Shown here: one piece after another, positions 27,028 to 38,209 of the stretch | How the letters are laid out: the number at the start of each line of letters is the position of its first letter | Position numbering within the stretch: the stretch's first letter is position 1 | Assembly (NCBI RefSeq): GCF_011808225.1 | Contig: NZ_SOYS01000002.1 | Location: forward strand, 558,001 to 622,000 | Source of the DNA: Cedecea colo | Lineage (GTDB): Bacteria > Pseudomonadota > Gammaproteobacteria > Enterobacterales > Enterobacteriaceae | Direction: 5' to 3' | DNA: 64,000 nt | Notes under the pieces: model-generated | What the model saw: the letters and a program-made list of their open reading frames with translations, nothing else | The model's database searches: none | Told to the model about the DNA's origin: nothing | Program-made: the position numbers and the translations under genes

Positions 27028-27103
27028 TGGTGGGTCGTGCAGGATTCGAACCTGCGACCAATTGATTAAAAGTCAACTGCTCTACCAACTGAGCTAACGA
27101 CCC
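27028..27103 (-). tRNA. tRNA-Lys(TTT), array copy 1
   Basis: A 76-nt gene with encoded CCA. On the minus strand it begins GGGTCGTTAGCTCAGTTGG, has anticodon loop GACTTTTAATC (anticodon TTT), T loop GGTTCGAATCC, and acceptor end CACGACCCACCA. It appears identical to the other two copies and to E. coli tRNA-Lys. Promoter-distal gene of the array. Confidence 0.98.
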
Positions 27104-27157
27104 GCTGTGCGGCTACTGCACTCTTCTACTTCACAAACTTCTTACCACATCAAGATT

Positions 27158-27233
27158 TGGTGGGTCGTGCAGGATTCGAACCTGCGACCAATTGATTAAA
27201 AGTCAACTGCTCTACCAACTGAGCTAACGACCC
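27158..27233 (-). tRNA. tRNA-Lys(TTT), array copy 2
   Basis: A 76-nt gene, same sequence as copy 1, separated from it by a 54-bp spacer. The spacer upstream of this copy shares CGGCTACTGCA and nearby bases with that upstream of copy 1, showing tandem duplication of a tRNA-plus-spacer unit. Confidence 0.98.
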
Positions 27234-27430
27234 GCTATGCGGCTACTGCATCCTTCTACAACCTGTGACAGCGAAAATTAGTGGGTCGTGCAGGATAATT
27301 ACTCGTCTCATCCTGAGACTCGCCCTGCGGGCCGTCGCGAGCGACGTTCAAAATCGTTCCCGACGATTTTGTCGACCTGCTGCAGGTTCAACCCCTTCAC
27401 GATTCACAAACTTCTTATCACATCGAAAAT
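27234..27430 (-). other. Decayed tRNA-Lys unit between copies 2 and 3
   Basis: Positions 27281-27296 (GTGGGTCGTGCAGGAT) equal the 3' end of tRNA-Lys, then the sequence departs before the T loop. The rest is unrelated DNA with stem-forming bases (AAAATCGTTCCCGACGATTTT region) and the phrase GATTTTGTCGACCTGCTGCA, which also occurs at about 26939. It then rejoins spacer DNA (TTCACAAACTTCTTA) like that at 27131. This looks like a remnant of a deleted tRNA gene. Short ORFs here have no support. Confidence 0.7.
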
Positions 27431-27506
27431 TGGTGGGTCGTGCAGGATTCGAACCTGCGACCAATTGATTAAAAGTCAACTGCTCTACCAACTGAGCTAA
27501 CGACCC
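27431..27506 (-). tRNA. tRNA-Lys(TTT), array copy 3 (promoter-proximal)
   Basis: A 76-nt gene identical to the other copies. E. coli has lysT-valT-lysW-valZ-lysY-lysZ-lysQ at this place; no tRNA-Val is present here. It is the first gene transcribed; the promoter should lie in 27507-27620, after the cpoB end. Confidence 0.98.
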
Positions 27507-27670
27507 ATTTTCGTGTCACTCCCGGTTAGCTACTTATCCCCCGGCAACGGCGGCATATATTACTGATTTAAGATTTTGACGCAACAAGAATTTTGACACA
27601 GATCGCTTAACTGCTTAGTAATCGCGCGGCAAGACCAGAAAAACAGCGTTATCTGGTCAGGCCGCAAGCA

Positions 27671-28465
27671 TTACATCGCATTCAGACGCTTCTGCGCCTG
27701 TTTTGCGCCATCGGTATTTGGAAACTGTTTGATCACTTGTTGGTAGACGGCTTTCGCTTTCGCGGTATCGCCTTTGTCCTGCATGATCAAACCGACCTTG
27801 TACATGGCATCCGGAGCTTTGGGCGACTTAGGGTAGTTTTTCACCACGGAGGCAAAATAAAACGCCGCGTCGTCTTTTTTCCCTTTGTTGTAATTCAACT
27901 GCCCGAGCCAGTAATTCGCATTAGGCTGGTAAGTTGAATCCGGGTATTTTTTCACAAAGCTCTGAAACGCGGCCATTGCCTCATCCTGGCGAGATTTATC
28001 CTGCACCAGAGCGATTGCCGCATTGTAATCGCTGTTGGCATCTCCACCTTGTACAGGCGCGCTCGCAGCCGGTGCGTTTGTAGACGCCCCGGCGTCAGGT
28101 GCTGCCGTCGCCGCGCCCTGATCGTTACCACCAGCCTGCCCCGCCGCACCGCCGCCGTTGCTGAGGCCATCTATCTGCAACAGAATTTGCTTCTGACGCT
28201 CCACAACCTGATTAAGCTGATACTGGCTTTCCTGAATCTGTCCGCGCAGGGAATCAATATCATTCTGATTATCGGAGAGCTGCTGCTGGAGTTGAGTTAA
28301 AAGCTGGCTGTGAGCATTAGAAATACGCTCAAGTTGAGTGACACGGTCTTCGACCGAGCCTGAGCCGACACTACTGATTGGCGCCTGAGCAAAAGCGGCC
28401 CAGGGGGCCGCTATGCCAACCAGTAACGACAGACTCAACAAGTGATGTCTGAAGTTACTGCTCAT
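27671..28465 (-). CDS. cpoB: CpoB (YbgF), cell-division coordinator
   Basis: A 264-residue periplasmic protein. Signal peptide ends APWAAFA|QAP. Residues about 35-110 form the trimerising coiled coil (VTQLERISNAHSQLLTQLQQ). An Ala/Gly/Gln-rich linker follows and three TPR-like repeats (DYNAAIALVQDKSR, ANYWLGQLNYNKGKKDDAAF, AMYKVGLIMQDKGDTAKAK). It binds TolA and PBP1B-LpoB, tying outer-membrane constriction to septal peptidoglycan synthesis. Last gene of the tol-pal cluster, 9 bp after pal. Confidence 0.97.
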   Translation of the reverse strand: MSSNFRHHLLSLSLLVGIAAPWAAFAQAPISSVGSGSVEDRVTQLERISNAHSQLLTQLQQQLSDNQNDIDSLRGQIQESQYQLNQVVERQKQILLQIDGLSNGGGAAGQAGGNDQGAATAAPDAGASTNAPAASAPVQGGDANSDYNAAIALVQDKSRQDEAMAAFQSFVKKYPDSTYQPNANYWLGQLNYNKGKKDDAAFYFASVVKNYPKSPKAPDAMYKVGLIMQDKGDTAKAKAVYQQVIKQFPNTDGAKQAQKRLNAM

Positions 28466-28474
28466 GCAATTCTC

Positions 28475-29005
<531 letters not shown>

Positions 29006-29019
29006 TTAATATTTTATTA

Positions 29020-30312
29020 TCACAGATACGGCGACCAGGCAGGAGATTTAACCTGACCATCGGTTGCCGGAAGACGCGCTTTGAAACGCCCATCTGTTGA
29101 GACCAGATTCAGCACGGATCCCATCCCCTGAGAAGAGCTGTAGATTACCATAGTGCCGTTAGGTGCCAGACTTGGCGTTTCATCCAGGAACGTTGACGAT
29201 AAAGTTTGTACGCCACCCGCTACCAGATCCTGTTTGGCAATGTGTTGCTGACCGCCTGCGGAGCTCACCATTACCATAAACTTGCCGTCAGCGCTTACAT
29301 CAGCATTCTGGTTCTGGGTACCTTCCCAGGACAGACGCTGCGGAGCACCGCCGTTAATATTCACTTTATAAATCTGCGGACGACCGGCCTGGTCAGAGGT
29401 ATAGGCCAGATTCTGGCTGTCCGGGAACCAGCTTGGTTCAGTGTTATTGCTACGGCCATCGGTAATCTGGCTAATTTGCCCGGAACCGATATCCATCACG
29501 TAAAGATTCAGGCTACCGGATTTAGACAACGCGAAGGCCAGTTTGCTGCCGTCCGGAGAGAATGAAGGCGCGCCGTTGTGCCGTGGGAAAGACGCGACCT
29601 GACGTACTGCGCCATTAGCCAGCGTCTGAATAACCAGCGCTGAACGGCCGCTTTCGAAGGTCACATAGGCGACTTTACTGCCGTCCGGAGACCATGCCGG
29701 AGACATCAGCGGCTGCGGAGAACGGTGAACCACAAACTGGTTGTAGCCATCGTAATCGGAAACGCGCAGCTCATACGGGAACTGGCCGCCGTTGGTCTGC
29801 ACAACGTAGGCGATACGGGTGCGGAACGCGCCTTTGATACCGGTCAGCTTTTCAAACACTTCATCGCTGGCGGTATGACCGGCATAGCGCAGCCACTGTT
29901 TGTTCACCTTGTAGGAGTTCTGCGCCAGAACGGTACCTGGCGCACCAGAGGTATCCACCAGTTGATAAGCAACCGTATAGCTGCCATCGCCGTTAGGCGT
30001 AACCTGGCCTACGACAACGGCATCGATCCCCAGCGCGGTCCAGGCCGCTGGCTGCACTTCCTGGGCGGAGCCAGGCTGCTGCGGTAAACGAGAACGGTCC
30101 AGCGGATTGAACTTGCCGCTGTTACGCAAGTCAGCCGCAACAATGCCGCCAACGTCTTCTGGTGCGGCGCCAGGGCCTGCCCATTTGAACGGCGCCACGC
30201 CAATTGGACGTGCTGAATCCACCCCTTGTGTGATTTCAATACGAACCTCTGCGTGCAGCACCGCTGCCCACAGCATCAAGAAACTTAATGCAACTCGAAA
30301 TGCCTGCTTCAT
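29020..30312 (-). CDS. tolB: TolB, periplasmic Tol-Pal component
   Basis: A 430-residue protein read from MKQAFRVAL at 30312; a tandem ATG precedes it at 30315. Signal peptide ends [12 protein letters not shown]. The N-terminal domain carries the TolA box region, then a six-bladed propeller with repeated SPDGSKLAF- and [13 protein letters not shown]-type motifs that binds Pal. Length equals the E. coli precursor. Confidence 0.97.
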   Translation of the reverse strand: MKQAFRVALSFLMLWAAVLHAEVRIEITQGVDSARPIGVAPFKWAGPGAAPEDVGGIVAADLRNSGKFNPLDRSRLPQQPGSAQEVQPAAWTALGIDAVVVGQVTPNGDGSYTVAYQLVDTSGAPGTVLAQNSYKVNKQWLRYAGHTASDEVFEKLTGIKGAFRTRIAYVVQTNGGQFPYELRVSDYDGYNQFVVHRSPQPLMSPAWSPDGSKVAYVTFESGRSALVIQTLANGAVRQVASFPRHNGAPSFSPDGSKLAFALSKSGSLNLYVMDIGSGQISQITDGRSNNTEPSWFPDSQNLAYTSDQAGRPQIYKVNINGGAPQRLSWEGTQNQNADVSADGKFMVMVSSAGGQQHIAKQDLVAGGVQTLSSTFLDETPSLAPNGTMVIYSSSQGMGSVLNLVSTDGRFKARLPATDGQVKSPAWSPYL

Positions 30313-30444
30313 CATATCTCCCTTATCCGGGCGAAAAGCCCGCGATAATTTAGCAGAATGTTAACAACACCCACATACCCAAAACTACCAAAACCCTTTG
30401 ACACAGCTTAGTCAGGTTTTCCCTATTTTCATGGGGAAATGCCG

Positions 30445-31740
30445 TTAAGGTTTGAAGTCCAGCGGCGCGTTTTTAAAGACTTCATAAACGTCCTGGCTAG
30501 GTGGTTTTGGGATCTTCGCCAGTCGGGCCGCCGCAACAGCCGCCTGGCAAAGCGCCGGATCACCGCCTTCCGATTTGACATCAAGCAACAGGCCATCAGG
30601 CGCCAGTTTGACGCGCAGTGTACAAGTCTTACCGGCAAAGGATGGATCGTTGTAAAACTTACTTTCGATCGCCGATTTTATCTGACCTGCATAGTTGCTG
30701 ATATCGGCCCCAGAAGCGCCATTATTTTTATTATTCCCTTTCCCGGCCGCGGCTGCGCTATCTCCTTTCGCCCCACCGCCGGTTTTCGGTGCATTCTTAC
30801 CCGAGCTCAGGTCGCCAAACAGATCGTCAACGCCCTGGGCTGCTGCTTTATCGGCAGCTGCTTTCTCGGCTGCAGCTTTTTTCTTAGCATCCGCCGCCGC
30901 TTTTTTGTCTGCGGCAGCTTTTGCAGCAGCAGCCTTATCAGCAGCGGCTTTTTCAGCGGCTTCTTTTTTGGCTGCCTCAGCGGCGGCTTTCTTCTCAGCA
31001 TCCTGTTGAGCTTTCTTCGCCGCTGCATCGGCGGCTTTTTTCTCAGCATCCTGCTGAGCTTTCTTCGCCGCTGCATCAGCAGCTTTTTTCTCAGCGTCCT
31101 GCTGAGCTTTCTTCGCCGCTGCATCGGCAGCTTTTTTCTCAGCGTCCTGTTGAGCTTTCTTCGCCGCTGCGGCTTGGGCAGCCGCTTTTGACGCAGCTTC
31201 TTCAGCGGCTTTTTTCTGTGCGTCTGCGGCGGCTTTCTTCGCCGCCTCTTCCGCCGCCTTTGCCTGAGCATCAGCCTGTGCTTTCGCGTCTGCTTTAGCT
31301 TTCGCCGCAGCCGCTTCGGCCTGTTTCTGTTGTTCCTGCGCTTCTTTGGCCGCTTCCTGGGCCTGTTTTTGCTGCTCCGCTTGCTGCTTCGCTTGCTCCT
31401 GCGCTTCCAGACGCTCCTTCTCCAGGGCTTTCAGACGCTGTTGTTCAGCGGCCTGTTTCTCCTGAAGTTCTTCAGCCTGTTGCTGCGCCTGCTTTTCGCG
31501 CTGCTCTGCCGCTCGCTTACTGCTCGCCTGTTGATTCTGCTGGCGATTGTACTGTTGCACCACGGCACCCGGATCGACCATGACCGCGTCAATGGACGAT
31601 CCACCGCCGCCGCCCGCGCTGGCGTCTATGTGCTCATCAAACGAACTCCATATCAGGATCGCAATCAAGATGATATGCAGGATCACCGAGACGATTATCG
31701 CGCGTTTGAGCTTATCGTTTTCTGTGGTTGCCTTTGACAC
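30445..31740 (-). CDS. tolA: TolA, envelope-spanning Tol-Pal protein
   Basis: A 431-residue protein. Domain I is a single membrane helix (about 14-34) with the Ser18-x3-His22 motif that meets TolQR. Domain II (about 50-300) is a long Ala/Lys/Glu/Gln-rich helix; it contains four direct 16-residue repeats of the AQQDAEKKAADAAAK type. Domain III (about 330-431) is the globular part that binds TolB and colicins, with CTLRVKLAPDGLLLDVKSEGGDPALCQ. It couples the proton-driven TolQR motor to Pal at division sites. Downstream of tolR by 28 bp. Confidence 0.98.
   Translation of the reverse strand: MSKATTENDKLKRAIIVSVILHIILIAILIWSSFDEHIDASAGGGGGSSIDAVMVDPGAVVQQYNRQQNQQASSKRAAEQREKQAQQQAEELQEKQAAEQQRLKALEKERLEAQEQAKQQAEQQKQAQEAAKEAQEQQKQAEAAAAKAKADAKAQADAQAKAAEEAAKKAAADAQKKAAEEAASKAAAQAAAAKKAQQDAEKKAADAAAKKAQQDAEKKAADAAAKKAQQDAEKKAADAAAKKAQQDAEKKAAAEAAKKEAAEKAAADKAAAAKAAADKKAAADAKKKAAAEKAAADKAAAQGVDDLFGDLSSGKNAPKTGGGAKGDSAAAAGKGNNKNNGASGADISNYAGQIKSAIESKFYNDPSFAGKTCTLRVKLAPDGLLLDVKSEGGDPALCQAAVAAARLAKIPKPPSQDVYEVFKNAPLDFKP
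30987..31178 (-). repeat. 48-bp tandem repeat in tolA domain II, four units
   Basis: Units start at 30987, 31035, 31083 and 31131; each shares CTCAGC.TCCTG.TGAGC and CTTTCTTCGCCGCTGC. Differences are mostly silent. Unit number is likely to vary between strains, changing domain II by 16 residues per unit. Confidence 0.9.
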
Positions 31741-31768
31741 TATCAGTTCCCAAATATAGCGAGATGGA

Positions 31769-32194
31769 TCAGATTGGCTGCGTCATCAGACCGACGGATT
31801 TCACCCCTGCACTGTGCAGCAGGTTAAGTGCCTTAATGATCTCCTCATAGGGGACATCCTTCGCACCACCGATCAAAAAGACCGTTTTAGGATTTGCCTG
31901 CAGGCGGCGCTGGGCTTCAGCAACAACCTGCTCGGACGGCAACTGTTCCATACGGTCTTTTTCAACCACCACGCTGTACTGCCCTGGGCCGGACACTTCG
32001 ATAATGACCGGCGGCTCATCGTTACTGCTTACCGTTTGCGAATCTGTCGCATCCGGCAGGTCTACCTCAACGCTTTGGGTGATGATGGGTGCCGTGGCCA
32101 TAAAGATCAGCAGCAACACCAGCAGCACGTCCAGCAGAGGTACGATGTTAATTTCTGACTTTAGTTCACGACGACCGCGTGTACGTCTGGCCAT
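31769..32194 (-). CDS. tolR: TolR, Tol-Pal motor subunit
   Basis: A 141-residue protein with one N-terminal membrane helix (INIVPLLDVLLVLLLIFMAT) carrying the key Asp of the proton path, and a periplasmic domain. Family: ExbD/TolR. It starts 10 bp after tolQ. Confidence 0.97.
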   Translation of the reverse strand: MARRTRGRRELKSEINIVPLLDVLLVLLLIFMATAPIITQSVEVDLPDATDSQTVSSNDEPPVIIEVSGPGQYSVVVEKDRMEQLPSEQVVAEAQRRLQANPKTVFLIGGAKDVPYEEIIKALNLLHSAGVKSVGLMTQPI

Positions 32195-32204
32195 GACTTA
32201 CCCC

Positions 32205-33292
<1,088 letters not shown>

Positions 33293-33380
33293 TTTACATC
33301 CCGGTAATGCAATTAAACGTTGCTACTATACGCAAGAGGATGAGGGTTGGGAATGGGTTGTATTAAAGGTTAGATAAATA

Positions 33381-33406
33381 TTTATGGGCCTGTTAAAGCC
33401 CATAAA
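33381..33406 (-). terminator. cyd operon terminator
   Basis: TTTATGGGC / GCCCATAAA stem with an eight-base loop, 34 bp beyond the ybgE stop in the direction of transcription. Confidence 0.7.
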
Positions 33407-33439
33407 ATTTAGGTAAATCAGATTAGCCTGATGTCAGCT

Positions 33440-33733
33440 TCAGAAGAAGAAAAACAGCAGCCCGGCCAGCAGCACCAGTTGCGCCAATAAAGGACAGAAA
33501 ATGCCCTGCCAGAGCGCCTTCTGCGGGCGAAACCCTACACCGTGAATTACCCCAGCACATACGGCCCACATCAGCAGAAAACCGTGCCAGATTTCCAGCT
33601 CGCTGGTCTTCGCGGCAAAGCGCGTCGGGTCCCAGAAGATGCAGCCGGCCAGGGCTAACGCCATGATGAAGGAAAGAGCCCGTAGCGGGCTCTTGTCCAT
33701 TACCGCATACAGCCTGGCGATAATCGCTTCCAT
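33440..33733 (-). CDS. ybgE: YbgE, cyd-operon-associated membrane protein
   Basis: A 97-residue protein with three hydrophobic stretches (ALSFIMALALAGCIFWDP, LLMWAVCAGVIHGVGF, LLAQLVLLAGLLFFFF). It is always linked to cydABX but its role is not established. Start overlaps the cydX stop by one base (TAATG). Confidence 0.93.
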   Translation of the reverse strand: MEAIIARLYAVMDKSPLRALSFIMALALAGCIFWDPTRFAAKTSELEIWHGFLLMWAVCAGVIHGVGFRPQKALWQGIFCPLLAQLVLLAGLLFFFF

Positions 33734-33843
33734 TAGCGCTCTTCTTTGCCAGCTTTAGCTTCAATATGCTCAAGCGAAAGCGCGGTGATGATGCCAAATG
33801 CACAGGCAAGAAGCGTTCCCAGAATCCATGCAAAATACCACAT
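33733..33843 (-). CDS. cydX: CydX, small subunit of cytochrome bd-I oxidase
   Basis: A 36-residue single-pass protein, MWYFAWILGTLLACAFGIIT followed by ALSLEHIEAKAGKEER. It matches E. coli CydX (YbgT), which is needed for stable heme binding and activity of CydAB. Sits 14 bp after cydB and overlaps ybgE. Confidence 0.96.
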   Translation of the reverse strand: MWYFAWILGTLLACAFGIITALSLEHIEAKAGKEER

Positions 33844-33857
33844 AATCAGCTCCTTAC

Positions 33858-34997
33858 TTAGTACAGAGAGTGGGTGTTGCTTTCAATATGTTCTTTGGTA
33901 ATACGGCCGAACATTTTCCAGTAACACCACGCCGAATAGGCCAGAATGATCGGCACGAATACCAGCGCCACATAGGTCATCAGGTTCAACGTCAACTGGC
34001 TGGAGGTCGCATCCCACATCGTCAGGCTCGCGTTCAGCACGGTGCTGGACGGCATGATGAACGGGAACATCGCGATACCCGCCGTCAAAATGATGCAGGC
34101 GAGCGTCAGGGATGAAAACAGGAATGCCCACGCGCTACGGTTCACGCGCGCGGTTAATACGGTCAGCAGCGGCAGAATCACGCCCAGCGCCGGGATAGCC
34201 CACAGAGCCGGCATAGCGTTAAAGTTCATCAGCCAGGCACCTGCCTGACGCACCACTTCTTTGGCCAGCGGATTCGAAGGCGCATGATGGTTCATGACGG
34301 AGGTCACGGCATAACCGTCAATGCCATACATCACCCAGACGCCTGCCAGAGCGAAGCACACCATTGTCACCAGCGCGGCAATCTGCGAGATGATACGCGA
34401 GCGCAGATAGACCTCGCCAGTAGTGCGCATCTGCAGGTAAGTTGCACCCTGCGTCAGGATCATCGCGACGCTCACCACGCCCGCCAGCAGGCCGAACGGG
34501 TTCAGCAGCTGGAAGAAGTTACCGGTGTAGAACAGACGCATGTACTCGTCCATATGGAAAGGCACACCCTGCAACAGGTTGCCGAACGCCACGCCGATAA
34601 CCAAAGGCGGAACGAAGCTACCGATAAAGATGCCCCAGTCCCACATGTTACGCCAGCGCGTGTCTTCAATCTTCGAACGGTAATCAAAACCGACCGGACG
34701 GAAGAACAAGGATGCCAGCACCAGAATCATCGCTGCATAAAAGCCGGAAAACGCCGCGGCGTAGACCATCGGCCAGGCGGCAAACAGCGCGCCGCCTGCG
34801 GTGATAAGCCAGACCTGATTACCGTCCCAGTGCGGGGCGATAGCGTTGATCATAATACGGCGTTCGGTGTCGTTACGGCCCAGGAAGCGGGTCAGCATGC
34901 CGACGCCCATATCCCAGCCGTCGGTGACGGCAAAACCAATCAGCAAAATGCCAACCAGCAGCCACCAGATAAAACGTAATACTTCATAATCGATCAT
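33858..34997 (-). CDS. cydB: Cytochrome bd-I ubiquinol oxidase subunit II
   Basis: A 379-residue inner-membrane subunit with about nine helices (FIWWLLVGILLIGFAVTDGW at the N-terminus). It pairs with CydA to hold the heme b595/d site and gives high-affinity oxygen reduction. 15 bp after cydA; length equals E. coli. Confidence 0.98.
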   Translation of the reverse strand: MIDYEVLRFIWWLLVGILLIGFAVTDGWDMGVGMLTRFLGRNDTERRIMINAIAPHWDGNQVWLITAGGALFAAWPMVYAAAFSGFYAAMILVLASLFFRPVGFDYRSKIEDTRWRNMWDWGIFIGSFVPPLVIGVAFGNLLQGVPFHMDEYMRLFYTGNFFQLLNPFGLLAGVVSVAMILTQGATYLQMRTTGEVYLRSRIISQIAALVTMVCFALAGVWVMYGIDGYAVTSVMNHHAPSNPLAKEVVRQAGAWLMNFNAMPALWAIPALGVILPLLTVLTARVNRSAWAFLFSSLTLACIILTAGIAMFPFIMPSSTVLNASLTMWDATSSQLTLNLMTYVALVFVPIILAYSAWCYWKMFGRITKEHIESNTHSLY

Positions 34998-35012
34998 TTC
35001 ACGACTCCTGAC

Positions 35013-36581
35013 TTAGCGTGCCGGCTGAGAAGATACGGTGGACTGCTCGTAGTGGTAGCGACCTGTTTTCAGACTGCTCGGCCCGAGGCGAACAAATTTG
35101 AACATCAGGAACAGCTCCGCCACCATAAACAGCGTGTACAGACCGCAAATCAGTATCATGGAGAAGAGCAGGTCGCCCACGGTCAGAGATGAGTTGGCGA
35201 CCGCGGTTGGCAGTACCTCACCAATCGCCCAGGGCTGACGGCCGTATTCAGCAACAAACCAGCCGGATTCAATCGCGATCCACGGCAACGGGATGCCGTA
35301 CAGCGCCGCACGCAGCAGCCATTTTTTCGAGCCGATAGCGTTACGCGTGACGGTCCAGAACGACGCAGCGATAATAAACAGCATCAGGAAGCCACATCCC
35401 ACCATGATACGGAACGCGAAATACAGCGGCGCAACGCGTGGGATAGAGTCTTTTGTCGCTTTCTGAATCTGCTCTTCCGTCGCATCGGTAACGTTCGGGG
35501 TATAGCGTTTCAGCAACAGACCGTAACCAAGGTCTTTCTTAACGTTATTGAAGTTTTCACGCAGGGTCGGGTCAGTTGACCCGGCACGCAGCTCTTCAAG
35601 CAGGCTGTAAGCCTTCATGCCGTTACGGATACGCTCTTCGTGTTGAATCATCAGCTCTTTCAGGCCGGTAACGGGTTTATCAACAGAGCGTGTAGCGATG
35701 ATGCCCAGCGCGTAAGGGATCTGAATCGCGAAGCGGTTTTCCTGGCTTTCCTGGTCTGGAACACCAAACAGCGTAAAGGCTGCCGGAGCCGGTTGCGTTT
35801 CCCACTCGGCTTCGATAGCGGCCAGTTTGGTTTTCTGCACGTCGCCCATTTCGTAACCGGATTCATCACCCAGCACAATAACGGACAGGATTGCTGCCAT
35901 ACCGAAGCTTGCTGCAATGGCAAAAGAGCGCTTCGCAAACGCGAAGTCGCGGCCTTTTAACATGTAGTAAGAACTGATACCAAGGATGAACATCGCGCCA
36001 CAAACGTAGCCGGAAGCCACGGTGTGAACGAATTTAACCTGGGCTACAGGGTTCAGTACCAGCTCGGAGAAACTGACCATCTCCATACGCATGGTTTCGA
36101 AGTTGAAGTCCGAAGCGATTGGGTTTTGCATCCAACCGTTGGCAACCAGAATCCACAGCGCGGAAAGGTTGGAGCCAAGCGCTACCAGCCAGGTTACCGC
36201 CATGTGCTGCACTTTAGTGAGGCGATCCCAACCGAAGAAGAACAGGCCAACGAAGGTGGACTCGAGGAAGAATGCCATCAGACCTTCAATGGCCAGTGGC
36301 GCACCAAAAATGTCACCGACGTAGTGTGAGTAGTAAGACCAGTTGGTTCCGAACTGGAACTCCATGGTTAAACCGGTGGCGACGCCCAGAGCGAAGTTGA
36401 TACCAAACAACTTGCCCCAGAATTTGGTCATATCTTTATAAATTTGTTTACCCGACATCACGTAAACCGTTTCCATGATGGCCAGCAGGAACGCCATACC
36501 TAGCGTCAGTGGCACAAACAGGAAGTGGTACATCGCGGTCAAGGCAAACTGTAAGCGCGACAGCTCGACAATATCAAACAT
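35013..36581 (-). CDS. cydA: Cytochrome bd-I ubiquinol oxidase subunit I
   Basis: A 522-residue subunit. His 19 (heme ligand) is in [12 protein letters not shown]; a second His ligand is in [10 protein letters not shown], and the Met ligand is further on. The quinol-binding Q loop lies at about 250-380 and includes [22 protein letters not shown]. It oxidises ubiquinol and passes electrons to oxygen with no proton pumping. It heads cydABX-ybgE behind a 671-bp control region. Confidence 0.98.
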   Translation of the reverse strand: MFDIVELSRLQFALTAMYHFLFVPLTLGMAFLLAIMETVYVMSGKQIYKDMTKFWGKLFGINFALGVATGLTMEFQFGTNWSYYSHYVGDIFGAPLAIEGLMAFFLESTFVGLFFFGWDRLTKVQHMAVTWLVALGSNLSALWILVANGWMQNPIASDFNFETMRMEMVSFSELVLNPVAQVKFVHTVASGYVCGAMFILGISSYYMLKGRDFAFAKRSFAIAASFGMAAILSVIVLGDESGYEMGDVQKTKLAAIEAEWETQPAPAAFTLFGVPDQESQENRFAIQIPYALGIIATRSVDKPVTGLKELMIQHEERIRNGMKAYSLLEELRAGSTDPTLRENFNNVKKDLGYGLLLKRYTPNVTDATEEQIQKATKDSIPRVAPLYFAFRIMVGCGFLMLFIIAASFWTVTRNAIGSKKWLLRAALYGIPLPWIAIESGWFVAEYGRQPWAIGEVLPTAVANSSLTVGDLLFSMILICGLYTLFMVAELFLMFKFVRLGPSSLKTGRYHYEQSTVSSQPAR

Positions 36582-37252
36582 CTTGACTCCTTGCTCTTCG
36601 CATGAAGACTTCGCCCGTGGTTTGCAAATTTAGCGCCCCACAATGCATACCCTAATACAAAAAAATTCGCTTCCGGACGCCCTTCTGCCGTTCATTTTTT
36701 TAATGTGACAACAAAAGAGGAAAGGTTACAAATACGTTAATTAATGCACTAATAGAATCCGCAAATATATTACCCCGCAATACCCTTACAATAAACAGGT
36801 ATTTACTTAGCCTTTTTTACGTTTCTCGACGGCGATCAATTTATAGCAAAAATATTACTACAGCTCCGGATTGATCTGTAGCAATTTTCCCCTTTTTCGA
36901 GCTATTAATCTAGCCTCAGATATTGATCTAGCGCATGTATTGTTGCTTTTGTTAATCAGGTTTCATTTAAGAAGGAATGGTAAACATATTGTTAATAAAG
37001 TGTTTTTTTTTAAACGTAAGGCCTGATTACCTCCGGAACAACACCCGTAAATAAATATCTGCGATTTAAACCGCTGGCAGTAGAACATTCATTTTCGCTA
37101 TGGCCCTTTATATTAACGCCAATATATTAAAAATCGGCACTCCCCGGCGTAATTCATACAATTAATTAACTTTTAATGACGAGTAAATTAACAAATAGTG
37201 AATATTAAAGATTTCAGAAGGTGAATAGTAAAAAGTAAACAAAATGCCGGCC
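36582..37252 (-). promoter_or_regulatory. Long AT-rich control region upstream of cydA
   Basis: No gene is supported in 671 bp between cydA and the sucD terminator. In E. coli mngRAB lies here; it is absent. Candidate sites are TTGTTAATCAGG (36951) and ATTAATTAACTTTTAATG (37161), both ArcA-like, and two TTGATCT sequences (36872, 36922) like FNR half-sites. Assignments are by eye only. Part near 36600 is the cydA leader. Confidence 0.5.
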
Positions 37253-37330
37253 AAAAAAAGGCCACCCAAAGGGTGGCCAACCATGTCGAACGTTTATTAT
37301 TAGTTCTACGTCTTCCCCGCCAGAGCGGTG
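37253..37330 (-). ncRNA. sdhX: sdh-suc operon terminator and probable 3'-derived sRNA SdhX
   Basis: A GGCCACCC / GGGTGGCC stem (37260-37278) followed on the minus strand by seven Ts ends the sdh-suc transcript 59 bp after sucD. In E. coli and Salmonella an sRNA (SdhX/RybD) is cut from this 3' UTR. The terminator is clear; the sRNA call rests on position and on the unpaired GTAGAACTAATAATAAAC stretch just ahead of it. Confidence 0.5.
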
Positions 37331-37336
37331 AAACGC

Positions 37337-38209
37337 TTACTGCGGCAGAATCGCCTTCAGAGTCTCGCCAATGTCAGCGAGGCTGCGAACGGTTTTCACG
37401 CCTGCGGCTTCCAGCGCTGCGAATTTCTCATCCGCCGTGCCTTTACCACCGGCGATGATGGCGCCCGCGTGCCCCATACGCTTGCCTTTAGGCGCAGTTA
37501 CACCGGCGATGTAACCCACGACTGGCTTGGTTACATGGTCTTTGATGTATGCGGCGGCTTCTTCTTCCGCGCTGCCGCCGATCTCACCGATCATGACGAT
37601 GGCTTCAGTTTTCGGGTCTTCCTGGAACATCTTCAGGATATCGATGAAGTTGGAGCCGGGAATCGGGTCGCCGCCGATGCCCACGCAGGTGGACTGGCCC
37701 AGGCCGGTATCGGTAGTCTGCTTAACCGCTTCATAGGTCAGCGTACCGGAGCGGGAAACGATGCCCACTTTGCCCGGCAGGTGAATATGACCCGGCATGA
37801 TACCGATTTTGCACTCGCCCGGGGTGATAACGCCCGGACAGTTTGGTCCGATCATACGCACGCCAGCTTCATCAAGCGCAACTTTTACCGTCAGCATATC
37901 CAGGGTCGGGATGCCTTCGGTGATAGTGATGATCAGCTTAATACCGGCGTCGATAGCTTCCAGAATGGAATCTTTGCAGAACGGAGCTGGCACATAGATA
38001 ACAGACGCGGTCGCACCCGTTGCTTCTACTGCCTCAAGTACGGTGTTAAAGACCGGCAGGCCGAGGTGCTCGGTGCCGCCTTTACCAGGCGTTACGCCGC
38101 CAACCATTTGTGTACCGTATGCAATCGCCTGCTCGGAGTGGAAAGTCCCCTGGCTGCCGGTGAAACCCTGGCAAATTACCTTGGTGTTTTTATCGATTAA
38201 AATGGACAT
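37337..38209 (-). CDS. sucD: Succinyl-CoA synthetase alpha subunit
   Basis: A 290-residue TCA-cycle subunit with an N-terminal CoA-binding Rossmann domain ([22 protein letters not shown]) and the phosphorylated His 247 in [11 protein letters not shown]. Works with SucC to make succinate and ATP. Its ATG overlaps the sucC stop. Confidence 0.98.
   Translation of the reverse strand: MSILIDKNTKVICQGFTGSQGTFHSEQAIAYGTQMVGGVTPGKGGTEHLGLPVFNTVLEAVEATGATASVIYVPAPFCKDSILEAIDAGIKLIITITEGIPTLDMLTVKVALDEAGVRMIGPNCPGVITPGECKIGIMPGHIHLPGKVGIVSRSGTLTYEAVKQTTDTGLGQSTCVGIGGDPIPGSNFIDILKMFQEDPKTEAIVMIGEIGGSAEEEAAAYIKDHVTKPVVGYIAGVTAPKGKRMGHAGAIIAGGKGTADEKFAALEAAGVKTVRSLADIGETLKAILPQ

Noticed and set aside
27265-27500. 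Two 67-70 codon frames across the tRNA array
   Set aside because: They run through tRNA-Lys sequence and spacer debris and have no ribosome binding site.
30987-31178. Regular 48-bp repeats as a CRISPR array
   Set aside because: The units abut with no unique spacers, and they keep the tolA reading frame.
30439-31191. Long frames antisense to and out of phase with tolA (Leu/Ser/Phe-rich)
   Set aside because: They come from the Ala/Lys-rich tandem repeats of tolA read in wrong frames.
37273-38200. Frames antisense to sucD
   Set aside because: Shadows of a well-matched sucD.
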